From Antrodiella citrinella (lineage: Eukaryota > Basidiomycota > Agaricomycetes > Polyporales > Steccherinaceae): DNA of 64,000 bases. Position numbers and translations under genes: made by a program. Numbering within the stretch: position 1 is the first letter of the stretch; each line of letters opens with the position of its first letter. Shown one piece after another: positions 1 to 10,324 of this stretch. Location: contig SGPM01000067.1 in assembly GCA_004802725.1 (NCBI GenBank), positions 1-64,000 on the forward strand, given 5' to 3'. The notes below the pieces were generated by a model. It was given only the letters and a program-made list of their open reading frames with translations, ran no database searches and was not told the origin of the DNA.

Positions 1-23
1 TGAGTAGAAGGGAGTAGAAGAAG

Positions 24-147
24 TCCGATGCACCGTAGAATCGAATCGAAGGGGTCCGATGCACCGTAGAATCGTATAGGAAGGGTCCGACGTATCGTAG
101 AATCGACTCGAAGAGGTCCGAAGTGCCGCGGAATAATGCTAAAATGG
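24..147. repeat. 31-bp tandem minisatellite, about four copies
   Basis: Units beginning tccga start at 24, 55, 86 and 117, a constant period of 31 bp. The first two units are nearly identical over the stretch gatgcaccgtagaatcg; the third and fourth have diverged and the fourth fades out near 147. No open frame is shared between the units, so this looks like a non-coding minisatellite. The array may extend left of the window. From about 148 to the kinase stop codon at 463 I see nothing else. Confidence 0.85.
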
Positions 148-462
148 TCTCCTATGGGCGTATCCGGTACCAGCGAGCCGTGGGTCTCATCAACGGGTGA
201 CTGAGAAATAGATGTAGGTGTATTTGTAGTGAGACGCTTCAGTTTGCACGTAGTATACTAGACAGTATACATGCTATTGAAGTTACAGGTAGTGCGAATG
301 ACATTAGGCGTATTATGAAAAGGTCACGACGGCAAACCTGAGTGAAGAAATATACTACTATAGTCAAAGTCAAATAATGAAAAGGTCTGTATGATAATGC
401 AAAGTCCGGACAAGAAAAGAATGAAATGATAACGCAAAAGCCAGAAAAGGGTGATGATGTGC

Positions 463-3067
463 TCACGGCTCTTCATGATCTACAGCTGTTGTGTCTTGCT
501 GTTGTGCCCGTTTTTCGACGTCATCAAGAGTGACAAGCAGGATGTCTCGCTTGGCCAGGTGCATACCAGTGCATATGGTGGTACATTGATGAGTTTTAAT
601 AAAGTCATGGATGCCGTTGACTCCGTAATCACCAAGACCGGATGTTCTGCAGCGGAAGAAATCAGTTACCATCTCACAGAGACATAGAGATGCATGAGAT
701 AGTGTACCCTGCTGGAGTGTGCGTCATAGGATCGAACAGGACCATGTTCATCCCAATGTCATAAGAGCCTAGAATCACGGATACAATGATCAGCTATTCA
801 TGTAGAGACAGTAGAGTTGGCGACTTTCAACGTACCTTGGATGTCCACAAAGAGATATTGACAGGCGGTATCGGCAAGAACATAATGAGCAAATGCTCCT
901 GCGGTCACTGTTTTCTGATCGTTGCCAATGGCAACTGTATTAGTTCCAGAGAACTTGACGACAGTAGTGGACATGCGGAGGGGCTCAACCAAGTATGCAG
1001 TGTGTTCTACATCGTCCACATGCAACTTGGTCTTGATGATGAAAGCGTCAGAGACCAATAACTCTATGGTTTAATCAATGAGCAATAAGTCTGTTTGAAG
1101 TTTGAATAACAACATACTTGCAGTCTCGACACCGTGTTCGGCAGCAACACTCTGAAACTTGCCCATGAAATGCGCCATGCGTTTCAGACGAATAAGATCC
1201 AAAGACAAGAATTTGAGAGAGTCGGTGAAACCGATATCACTTGATCTGCCATTTCCGATATCGACCAATTTCTTTGCAACATAGGTACTGCCTGAAATGA
1301 CAAGCTAATGTTTCTCCGAGTCAGCCCTCAACATGTTCAGTTGATGTTTGCAATATCCAAAACTTACCTTGTATACATCCTTCGTCCTACCCCGGTCGGC
1401 GACCGACAGTACAAGCGGAGCTCTTGAGATTGTGCCCATTTCCGTGTTTGTGGTTTCAATGAGATCGTGCTGACTGGTGTCTTCGTTGATGAAGCAGGAA
1501 ATGCGGGTAAAGCCGATATTTGTTGCGGCAACCACGAGAGGTGTTGCCGTAGATGGAGCATCCGGGCGAAACATAGATTTTAGTGCAGTGGATTGCCCTA
1601 AACATATAGAGCAATGAGTGAGCTTCCACAGGTATAACTGATATCAGCTTGAGAACAAGCGACTTACCTCTACGGCGTTTGGGCGTGACCAAAAATTCCT
1701 CATCTTCTTCGGAGTCCGTAAGCTGTTCGGACCCGCCTGATATCTTACGTTTCTTTCGCCGAGTCTTATTGGGGCTTAGACTTGTGATCGTACTGGAGCG
1801 ATCATGGCCAGTGCGGTCTGTATACTAAGCCAATGTCAATATTGTATCCGACTTGCATATGTGCAAAAGAAACAAAGCACCTTGCCCATGAAAATGAATA
1901 CCTCTAAGCTGAAACAAAGAGAGCTAGCCACTCCGCGATGTTTCTTTGTGTTCGCAGCAAATCCTTTGGGTATGAGAATCCAGAGCTCACGGAGTCCTAC
2001 CGCAGAGTATTTCTGATACCACTCCGTGAGAGTCATTGACATGTCGTCAACTGATTCCATGGAGAGGTTCTTCGGACCACGTAACTCTACCTCATCTCTG
2101 TGACAAGATTTTTGAGCACAATATCATCATGGGCATTGATGTATTCACGTACATTGTAAGCGGTTGATGAAAGTTGGTTGTCCATTTGGCATTGACACTC
2201 TTGAGGATGACTTCCTGGAGGCCTATTTTAAGATTCAGTGAGTGCTCGGTATTGATCTATGGGAGAGAATCACGCACTGAACATCGTGATGTCTTCATCA
2301 TACTGATTACACCCAGTGCCAATGAGACTGTCGATGGACTTCGGATGGTCACTCCGTCGGCACTCATAGTTGATGGTGATGAAACCCTTGCGTCCAGAAT
2401 TACCCCGAAGATTGAGGAGTTGTTGTTGGTTGGCAGATGCACCGATGTGACCGCTTGTTGAAGTGGGAGCAGATACAGAGCGCGATGGAGATGCGGGAGC
2501 AGCTGGGCTGCCGGAAGACCCACTCTGGAATAGAGGGCCTGCAGCGCCTCCAAGCGGACGCTTGATTCTCTGCTCCATGGATAACTTGCGTCCATCACTA
2601 GCCTCCTGACGGCTAGCGTTCAACATGCCGTGACCTGAGTCCAGAAATTAGTGTTAAGTAGCTTGCTAGATCTATAGCTAGTACACACCTTGACGTTCAC
2701 AAGATCCACAAGGATTTGTGACCCGCGTACCACAAACACCACACCCGTCGCATTGTTTATAAGTCTAAGGGAATGATCATCAATATCGCTCGGATGAGAG
2801 ACTCGGACATAAGAAGAGTTGACGTACCGACTCAATTTGAGCTGCACTCTCTGGTGCCGCCTCACGTAGTTTCTTGCACAGTTGACAAAGCACGATGACT
2901 GTGTCATCTGTCACTACCATGGCGGAAAAGATGCGCATACATCCATCGTCGATGTTGTTGTTTCGTCCGCATGGGATAGTGTTGGCCATGGTGTTGGTGC
3001 GAAGTTGGGGGATAGAACGGCAAGTGAAAGACACAAACTCGACCATGTAAGTTCTTGCCTGTGCCAT
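463..3067 (-). CDS. Alpha-type (atypical) protein kinase with Cys-rich N-terminus
   Basis: Eleven exons (3067-2828, 2764-2689, 2634-2278, 2222-2150, 2097-1902, 1824-1668, 1597-1368, 1304-1118, 1063-836, 768-708, 646-463) join into 662 codons with no stop. The catalytic alpha-kinase domain fills the C-terminal half: a YVAKK segment carrying the likely ATP-binding lysine, then LTAGAF-like AFAHYV, VDIQG, VLFDPMTHT and finally SGLGDYGVNGIHDF followed by a C-x(n)-C pair near the end, which in this family binds structural zinc. The N-terminus holds CQLC and a cluster CDGCGVCG...CGSC, probably a second metal site, followed by a Ser/Pro-rich linker and a basic TRRKKRK stretch that could be a nuclear signal. 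Family knowledge: alpha-kinases phosphorylate Ser/Thr and are expanded in Agaricomycetes; substrates are unknown. The start is the first ATG in the frame of the Cys-rich exon; an upstream exon is possible. Confidence 0.88.
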
Positions 3068-3725
3068 ATATACTGAGCTTGAAAAGCATGCACCACACGT
3101 AGAATGACTTACGAGTTTGGCTGCTGTACCAAGGTCCGAGACCGTCCGACGGGGTGAAACACGGTTGGTACCAGGTTGTTATGGCCAAGCCAACCGGGTC
3201 ACGCAAAAAATATGACTCCTGTGGCATCTTGCCTCTGCGAAGCGGTGTAAAAAGTCCATGATAGGATGGTAATAATAGCTACCATGTTTGCCGCTGCTAT
3301 GCGCAGAGAAGTGTGTGGCCAAGAGCGCAAATCTATGTTTATCATCCGACTTTTGTGCTTCTCTTGCGTTGTCAGTGTTCTTTCTTTGAGGCGAACCAAT
3401 GCTGAGAGATTCTGAGTGTTCTCTCCTGGAGACGAGTCTAGGCAAGGTGTATATATCCAAAGAAGACCACAATTGGCGGAGGACATGCGTCAATGTGTAC
3501 ACACAGTGAGTCTGACGTCGCAGTCTATGCTCCGGCAGATGTCAGACGCTCGCAGTGCGCTATGCTACCATGTTATAAAATGTCTGGCTATCTGATTTGA
3601 AAGGCAATACTTCACCGCAGTTTTTGTCCTCCATCCTGCAGTCTGCATATCATGAGCTCATCTCGCAAGCCTTTGTTACAATTCAGTACGCCAATTCTAT
3701 GATCATACACAATTTCTATCTAATC
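3068..3725. promoter_or_regulatory. Divergent intergenic region
   Basis: This stretch separates the alpha-kinase (leftward) from the small hypothetical gene (rightward) and must carry both promoters. No clear TATA box is seen for either gene. Open frames exist on the minus strand but show no family resemblance and cannot be spliced in phase to the kinase. Confidence 0.4.
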
Positions 3726-4264
3726 ATGGATACAGAGACGCCAGGCGACGCACACAAGAATCGACAAACAACCGCACAACGTGCAGTCCCTGTCACTGGT
3801 ACGTTACAGAATTGGCAAGTTGTACATGGAGTAACTGATGGTTGATGATATGCTGTCTAATAGATGAGCTGGCAGCTCGTCCCGCTCCGACTACCGCCGC
3901 CCTAAGAAAAAGAGCGAGAACGGACTCATCTGGAGGTATTTGTCTGGCCATAAAAAATAATTTGTTGTTCACTCACATGGATTTAGAAGACACCACATCA
4001 ACCACCAATCTGCAGTTCGAGGCTGTTGTGGCCAAGGTCTCACCGTCTGGTGCAGATTTATTTCGTCGCCTTGATGGTTGGTACGTTGGCAGTGAGGAGA
4101 TCGTCGGGATTAGTATTGAGCACTTTCAAGCACTCTTCTGCTTATGCACAACATGTGAGCATGTGATGACTTGGACCGCATTCCATTTGCATCAGTATAA
4201 GTGTGTTGAAATCTCGGGCGGGGCAACTGGCTGCGACAGTGCCTCAGGCTCGGGGACACAGTAG
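3726..4264 (+). CDS. Hypothetical protein, 140 residues
   Basis: Three exons (3726-3798, 3864-3935, 3987-4264) with clean GT...AG junctions give 140 codons and a TAG stop. I do not recognise the family. The N-terminal third is polar and contains a basic RKRAR cluster that could act as a nuclear signal. The rest looks globular, with a DLFRRLDGWYVG segment and a C-x2-C pair (CLCTTCEH) before a Gly/Ser-rich tail. There is no signal peptide or membrane segment. It is divergently transcribed from the alpha-kinase, 658 bp away. The splice phases and codon-like composition support a real gene, but expression is unproven and the start could lie further upstream. Confidence 0.5.
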
Positions 4265-4271
4265 ATTCGAA

Positions 4272-4510
4272 GTCTTTTTTATTTACTTACTTAATTATTA
4301 CCGCCCTGCGGACATCTCTACGCCTGTCTACGGTATCAGAGAGGCAACAGAAAATATTTAGAAATGTGTGGTGAGAGGGGGAATCGAACTTGGGACCGCA
4401 GGCGCTAGTAATTGTATAAGCGCCAATATCTGGGTGCGCGCGCTGCAAAATTGAAGCGCGAACGAACCGCGTACCGTAGTAGTACACTCTGATTCGTAAG
4501 CAAGTCGACA
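4272..4510 (-). repeat. Candidate tRNA-derived SINE
   Basis: Read on the minus strand, the stretch contains a B-box-like AGTTCGATTCC (4379-4390), preceded about 15 bp earlier by a hairpin with GGCGC/GCGCC arms (4401-4424) that resembles a D-arm with an A-box. Downstream it ends in an A/T-rich tail with repeated TAAG/TAAA followed by six As (about 4272-4295). Promoter boxes near one end and an A-rich tail at the other are the layout of a tRNA-derived SINE. It does not fold as a functional tRNA because no anticodon arm fits between the two boxes. A decayed tRNA gene is the alternative. Confidence 0.35.
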
Positions 4511-5200
4511 TCATTCGTTACATGACTTCTGTGGCGTTCACTTCAATTGGCAATCAGCGGTTCTGAAACAGAGACTCAAAGAGTCAGTATCACAAGCGCT
4601 TAGTCTAAGCTGCATCTTCAATATCGTAACTTGAGTCTCACTTTGCAATTACTACGTGACAAGTTCAATCATGACTCTGCATTTTATGTGCCCACAAGAG
4701 AAATGTGTAAGGTTTGTTCTGTAATCCAATTTGAGAGTCGCGTAAGAGGTCGCTGATGACGATGCAGTAGAGCCCGGCGATCCGTGCAGCGTGCAGCGTA
4801 CGGGCAAACAGCTGCCGATCTCTGCTTCTCGTCAGCATTTACGACAATATCAGTGGCATATCACGATTGGGTACCTGAGCCACAGGAGGCTATGGCACAA
4901 CGGTGACAACCATACGCCCAGCACAAGTTCCCAAGGCAACCTGTGCTGGTCTCGTCAGGTAGCACCGCACCGTGCAGCCTGAGGTCTCTTCGCAGGATGA
5001 GGTCGGTAAGTCTCAAGTCTCATGTAACGATGAATATTAATGCATAATGTTTGGATGGTATTCAAGTGTCTTTAAACTTAAAGGGATTCTTGCAAGCAGA
5101 CTGAAATTTGAAAGCCGTACGCGCCGGGAATTGGAATTACGGCAAACAACATACGGTAATTTCGCGATCCCCGAAGGCAACTTCGGCTTGGCGGTTGGAG

Positions 5201-5207
5201 ATATATA
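5201..5207 (+). promoter_or_regulatory. TATA box of the PL14-type lyase gene
   Basis: The sequence atatata lies about 190 bp upstream of the ATG at 5396 and is followed by a pyrimidine-rich stretch (ctcctccttcactgtcc), common around fungal transcription starts. The rest of 4511-5395 shows nothing I can name. Confidence 0.45.
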
Positions 5208-5395
5208 GCCGATTGTTGTACTTTTTCTTTGACCTCCTCCTTCACTGTCCTTCCTGGCTCTGGTTTTTCTGTCATCGTTACGGTTCTTGTGTGCTGACCG
5301 GTCATTCCTTTTACAATCGTTACCCTCGCTCATTTGCTCGAAGCTATACCAGAAGTATACCAGTTGATATCTACAAGTTTACGATACCATTCAAG

Positions 5396-6769
5396 ATGTT
5401 CTTCTCCAAGCCACTCGTTGCTCTCGTCGTCGCAGTTCTCGCGACTACTTCAGCAGCTCATTCCGATGCTCACCACGGTCTCCACCATCATGCTCTTCGC
5501 TCGAAGACTCATCCTCGCAGACTCAGCCGACTCAGTAGGAGGTGCGGGTCGTCTTCCCTTGGCTCATCCCCGGTCCCAGTACAGACGTCATCTGCACCGA
5601 ACAACGTAGCCGTTGCAAATGCCACTGGTACTGTCACAGCTTCGGTGCAGCCATCCACCACAGCCCATGTAGAGACCACGACATCCGAGGCTCCTGCTTC
5701 TTCCTCAGCAGCTCCTTCCAAAGCGCTCACCCCAAGCTCGGTCCACTCCTCATCGATTCATTCATCATCGTCACATACGTCTTCGGCCACGCCATCGCCA
5801 TCGCACACATCTGCGCCCGTCGTCAGTGGTCTCCTAGGATTCCTTCTTCCCGTGACGCCGTTGACATCTTGGTCCACGGCCAACGACGCTAATACGCATG
5901 TAGCGTTGAGCGATTCGACGTTCCGTCCTACCGACGAGATCACCGACCTGTCCCACACGTACTTGGAGTACCAGGGCAAGTCGGCGATGCAGGCACATTA
6001 CCCCGCCGGCTCGTGGAACTTCCAGAACTCGCCCCGCGGCGGATTCTCGTTCTACGCGCCCGGACCTTCGAATGTGGATTTGACCTCTGCGAAGGAAGCC
6101 ACCCTTGGCTACTCCGTCTACTTCCCTGATGGCTTCGACTTCGTCAAGGGTGGAAAGCTCCCCGGATTGTGTACGTCCATTCATCAGCTGTGATAATCAG
6201 CAACCAATTAATGATGCTGTTTTTTTTCAGACGGAGGAGACTCAGAGTCGGGTGCTGTATCCTGCTCAGGCGGAAGCCGTGACAACTCTTGCTACTCTAT
6301 TCGTCTGATGTGGCGTGAAGATGGTGCGGGCGAGTTCTACACCTACCTTCCCCCCAAGTACGACGCCAACAAGGGTGTCTGCGACGTCGCGCCCTTCTCG
6401 ACGTGTAACAGCGTTTACGGTGCCTCGGTCGGCCGTGGTTCATTCACCTTCAAAACTGGTGCCTGGACCACCATCTCTGAGCGCGTCAGGCTCAACGACG
6501 ACGGTCAGAGCAACGGGGAGATTCAATTGTTCGTTGACGGCCAAAGTGTCATCAACGTAGGCGGTCTCGTCCTTACAGACAGCAGCGCAGGCAGAATCCG
6601 TGGTATTATGATGCAGACCTTCTTCGGTGGTACGTGTTTTTGTTCGTGTCTTGGGTTACGATCATACTCATGTGCTGTACATACAGGCTCCACCTCGGAC
6701 TACGCTACCCCCAAGGACCAAGACGTCTACTTTGCAGACTTCTCAGTTGCCATCACTGAGCGTCTCTAA
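5396..6769 (+). CDS. Secreted polysaccharide lyase family 14-type protein
   Basis: Three exons (5396-6170, 6231-6629, 6687-6769) encode 418 residues. A signal peptide (MFFSKPLVALVVAVLATTSA) is followed by a His-rich segment, a basic region with RRLSRLSRR that may be a propeptide cleavage site, and a long Ser/Thr linker (residues about 60-145), probably O-glycosylated. The C-terminal ~260 residues match the fungal PL14-type beta-jelly-roll: KGGKLPGLYGG, a Cys pair around SCSGG, RLMWREDGAGEFYTYLP, and a terminal DVYFADFSVAI strand. PL14 enzymes cleave uronate-containing polysaccharides such as glucuronan or alginate by beta-elimination; the natural substrate here is unknown. Export suggests cell-wall or plant-polymer turnover. 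The start is the ATG giving the signal peptide; the frame is open further upstream, but the added sequence looks non-coding. Confidence 0.82.
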
Positions 6770-7624
6770 GAGCTTATACGGGACGGTTCACAAAACACAC
6801 GCCACACCTCGGACAACACGTCCATCACCATCTTTTCCCTCACCGCTCTTTCATGAGCAATACTAACCTTCCGCGCATATTATTGCTCATCTCGCTTCCC
6901 TTGCTTTTTTCTTCAGAACTGCTTTGGAATATTTATTGTCGTGCTTCAATGTAGACTCGTTGATCTAGGTTCATGGCTCTGAATGCTTCGGTTTCTGAAT
7001 GTAGTCCTGGGACTCGGTTATCATTCACGATGCGTTTGGCACCGCTTCGCTAGTTTTTATGTTTTTAAGCTTTTCATGAACGGGCTCTTGGTACCTGACA
7101 CGAATGTACTGTAACGGAGTTACAAGTAAACATGTTTCACTTCCCCTTTTGCTCGTTGTCGTTGCGGCAGTTTGTCTGTGAAAGTCTTCACCTGCGTGTA
7201 CCTGCGGAGGCTATAGCCTATTGCAATGGAGCGCGGAGTTCGGATCCTTAGAGTTAGACTGCCAAGATTCAGCAAGATTTTGAGTGTTACAAACAAACTT
7301 CTCCTTGAGAACAAGCCGTTCATCGGGCCCTCTGCTGCCCAAATGATTCAGGAGACACCCACGCTCTACGAAGTATTTGTTCGCGATCTCTCCGAGGACC
7401 TACCTGTCCCTGCAACATTCAAAGCCTGTGAGTATTTTGGAAGTTATCGGTGTTATCACCATCTCACGGGACGTAGGTATGAGAAACATCAGGGCATGTC
7501 TGATTTGTTCTGCGTCCTAACAGCTAACATGATGAATCAAAGACCACGATGAATTCAGTATTTATAACTGAGAAGACAAGAGTGAATACGCAAACATCTT
7601 CTGCCCACATCCCATACGGCAGCC
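6770..7624. other. Intergenic region with one doubtful open frame
   Basis: It covers the 3' side of the PL14 gene and the promoter of the hydrolase gene. A plus-strand open frame at 7226-7552 encodes a basic, coding-like stretch (e.g. RLPRFSKILSV, YEVFVRDLSEDLPVP) and contains a plausible donor near 7430, but I could not build a convincing gene and recognise no family. It could be a gene remnant. Confidence 0.35.
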
Positions 7625-8613
7625 ATGTCCACAAAGGAGGTCCAAGTCCCTTTCGTCGAGGGTGAGATCGACTTCGACGTCCCCGCCGCCGGGAAGCCAG
7701 TCAAGACGCACTACTGGGTCTACGGAGATCTGAAGTCCGGAAAGACCCCCCTCGTCGGGCTGCACGGCGGACCAGGCATCCCCCACGCCTACATGAGCGT
7801 CCTTTCCGACCTCACCACAGCGCACGGCATTCCCGTCGTCTTGTACGATCAGATTGGCTGCGGTCTATCTACACACTTGCCCGAGAAGAAGGGCGACAGC
7901 AGTTTCTGGACCGTCCAGCTGTTCGTCGACGAGCTGGACAACGTCCTCACGAAGCTGGAGATCAAGGACAACTTTGACTTGTACGGGCATTCGTGGGGAG
8001 GGATGTTGGCGACGAGCTTTGCGATTCGTCAGCCGAAGGGGTTGAAGCGGCTCGTGCTGGCTTCTAGCATTGGGAGGATCCAGGATTGGGTAGATGCCGC
8101 GATGAAGTTGAGGGGAACTTTGCCGCAGGAGACCCAGGACATATTGGAGAAGCACGAGGCGGCAGACACAACAGAGGACCCGGAGTATGAGGAAGCTGTG
8201 AAAGGCTACTATGCTCAGTTCGTGATCAGAGTCGAGTCGGACGTGATGGGTCAATCCTTCACAGATTTTTTGCAGGACCCGACGGTCTATCATACCATGT
8301 GAGTTGTCAACATGTGCTGGTCGCTCGATGCAGTGCGTTGATATGCTCCAAATGCAGGCTCGGGCCCAACGAATTCACGGTCATAGGAACCTTGAAGGAC
8401 TTCGACGTGACCAGCGAGCTGCATAAGATCGAGGTGCCCACCTTACTCACGAGCGGTCGTTGGGATGGTGCACAAGACAACGTCATTAGACCCTTGTGGA
8501 CCGGTATCCCGAAGTCAAAGTGGGTTCTCTTTGCAGAGTCAAGCCACTTGCCCCAGTTGGAGGAGCGACAGAGGGTTATGGAAACGGTTGGGTATTTCCT
8601 CACCACGAGCTGA
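7625..8613 (+). CDS. Alpha/beta-hydrolase, proline iminopeptidase / amino-acid amidase type
   Basis: Two exons (7625-8298, 8358-8613) encode 309 residues, the usual length for the proline iminopeptidase family (S33). Visible hallmarks are the oxyanion motif HGGPG (residue ~49), YDQIGCGLS, the nucleophile elbow GHSWGG (Ser near residue 120), the late acid-bearing strand around TSGRWD, and the catalytic-histidine segment SSHLPQLE. The family removes N-terminal proline from small peptides or hydrolyses L-amino-acid amides; fungal members are often misnamed, so the exact substrate is uncertain. There is no signal peptide, so it is probably cytosolic. The intron splits the codon of a methionine in the cap region. 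Confidence 0.88.
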
Positions 8614-9265
8614 GCGCTGAGCCGCTAGGCTGCATGCCAAGGAATAAATTTCTTGTACGATGAAGTCGCTGTAGTTTTTATTGCTCACCTGGATACAGTT
8701 CATTGTCACAGAGTAATCTTCATATACGTTGGATTGAGGCTTAACTTCATGTTTGTCGTTCAACTTGTATCTTATAAGCCTGAGACGCGTCAATTTAGGG
8801 CAGGCATTCTCGCGTAACCGAGCGCATAAAAAGATTGCGCTTGTGAGCACCTTTTGACCGACAACGTCGACGACATCGACGCCAAATACACTGATGTTTT
8901 CTCTATCCTTCCCAGAATCATGACGTTCTCTCTTGATCAACTTTTCTTAGGTCGTCTCTCATCATAAGTCGAGAGTTTGACTCACAAGTCTAATCACAAG
9001 TTTCTGGCGCAATTTCTCTTCTCTACACCCCCACTCGCTCAGCCTGGAGGCACGGCTCACAGTGCCATCGCCTCCGTTACTTGCGACGTGGAAGAGTTAT
9101 TAGAATTCGGTCCACGCTTGACCACTCAATCTTCGGATTATAAACATGGGTAGTCGAGTACTAAACTGCTATTCACATTTCATCCCTTCTCTTACGCTTG
9201 TTGTAAATTCCAGTACTATACATTCCATGAATACAATTACTTTGCTCTCTTTTGCTTCGTTATCG
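8614..9265. other. Intergenic region between convergent genes
   Basis: The hydrolase and the methyltransferase converge on this 650-bp stretch, so it should hold both 3' untranslated regions. The sequence aataaa at 8643 suits the hydrolase polyadenylation signal. Nothing else recognised. Confidence 0.4.
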
Positions 9266-10159
9266 TCATGTCTGCGGACGAACAGCCTTTGCGAGGAAAA
9301 TTTGCACGTCGGTTTCGTGCAGACGAACGTTCGGAATGGCGATCGTGAACTTGAAATCTTCCAATCCGGCACCTTCAACTAACCTCTGCATTTCCTCTTC
9401 ACTGAATCCCGCTGTGTGAGCGACCACATGTCCAAAATGTCCCAGAGGGTTCTTGTCTGATCCATCGTTGACGATGTCTGCGACCAGAAGAGATCCTCCA
9501 GGTTTCAAGAAGGAACCCAGGATGCGGGTCGTTTCGTCGACGGAGGCGAAGTGGTGGTATGCAGCGACGCACTGGATTGACGAGCATAGAGCATAGAGTG
9601 TGTTATCAGTTCCATACGGAGAGTGTTCCATGTTCCAAGTGAGTAACAAGAGACTTTGGGACAGAGACAACGAAATACTGACTATGATCACGTCGAACCT
9701 TGCACCGTCCAACTCAGACCCGTCTCCTTTCAGCTCGACCTTCACGGCTCTCATCTCCTCTGGCGGGATCCCCTGGTTCGCTACCCGGACGTTGTAGCGG
9801 TCGACCATGCCCTGGCTGATGTCGACGCCGACGATCGATTTGACATACGCGCACAATTCCCTGGACACTAAACCTGGAGACACCAAGTGAGAACCACGAT
9901 AGTGGACTTTCGCAGGGTTAGCTGCTACGAGTGCTTTACCTGGTCCACACGCATAGTCAAGCAGACTCGTCTGGTCTTCGTCAAATAGGGACGGATACGT
10001 TTCCCTCATCGCCTTAGAGATCCTCCGGGCAAGCTCCTGAGCCTGGGGTTTGTTCTCGTACGTCTCTGCTTGATTGTTGAAGAATTCTTCGTTTGCAGAG
10101 GAGTAGTTGTGGTTGTGCGTGTGTTCGTGGTGATCCTGTGTGTGGGGTGTATGGTTCAT
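9266..10159 (-). CDS. Class I SAM-dependent methyltransferase (UbiE/type 11-like)
   Basis: Three exons (10159-9940, 9873-9683, 9571-9266) encode 238 residues. The N-terminus is His-rich (about ten His in the first 20 residues), perhaps metal-binding or unstructured. The Rossmann core shows motif I LLDYACGPG, an acidic strand end at IVGVDIS (ribose-binding Asp), motif FDVIICVAAYHHF, and LKPGGSLLVADIV before the last strands. Two introns interrupt the core, one immediately after the glycine-rich loop. Such enzymes methylate small molecules or lipids; the acceptor cannot be read from the sequence. The closest style is the fungal group annotated as S-adenosyl-L-methionine-dependent methyltransferase without known substrate. 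Confidence 0.85.
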   Translation of the reverse strand: MNHTPHTQDHHEHTHNHNYSSANEEFFNNQAETYENKPQAQELARRISKAMRETYPSLFDEDQTSLLDYACGPGKALVAANPAKVHYRGSHLVSPGLVSRELCAYVKSIVGVDISQGMVDRYNVRVANQGIPPEEMRAVKVELKGDGSELDGARFDVIIVSISLSLSQSLLLLTWNMEHSPYGTDNTLYALCSSIQCVAAYHHFASVDETTRILGSFLKPGGSLLVADIVNDGSDKNPLGHFGHVVAHTAGFSEEEMQRLVEGAGLEDFKFTIAIPNVRLHETDVQIFLAKAVRPQT

Positions 10160-10324
10160 CGTGGACGCGAGCAGAGAATAGTAGACTGAACGGTCAAAAC
10201 AGGAACCAATGCGGTATATTGAATACAATTATCCATGTGTACGAAACGTCTAGAGATATATCCGATGAAAATACATGAGATCCACAGCAACCAATCCATA
10301 TCAACGAGATGAGAAGTAACCAAT

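Noticed and set aside
4379..4424. Functional tRNA gene on the minus strand
   Set aside because: A B-box-like stretch is present, but no anticodon arm fits between the D-arm-like hairpin and the T-arm; a SINE or remnant fits better.
7226..7552. Real protein-coding gene on the plus strand
   Set aside because: The frame looks coding in part but lacks a convincing splice model or family; kept only as a note.
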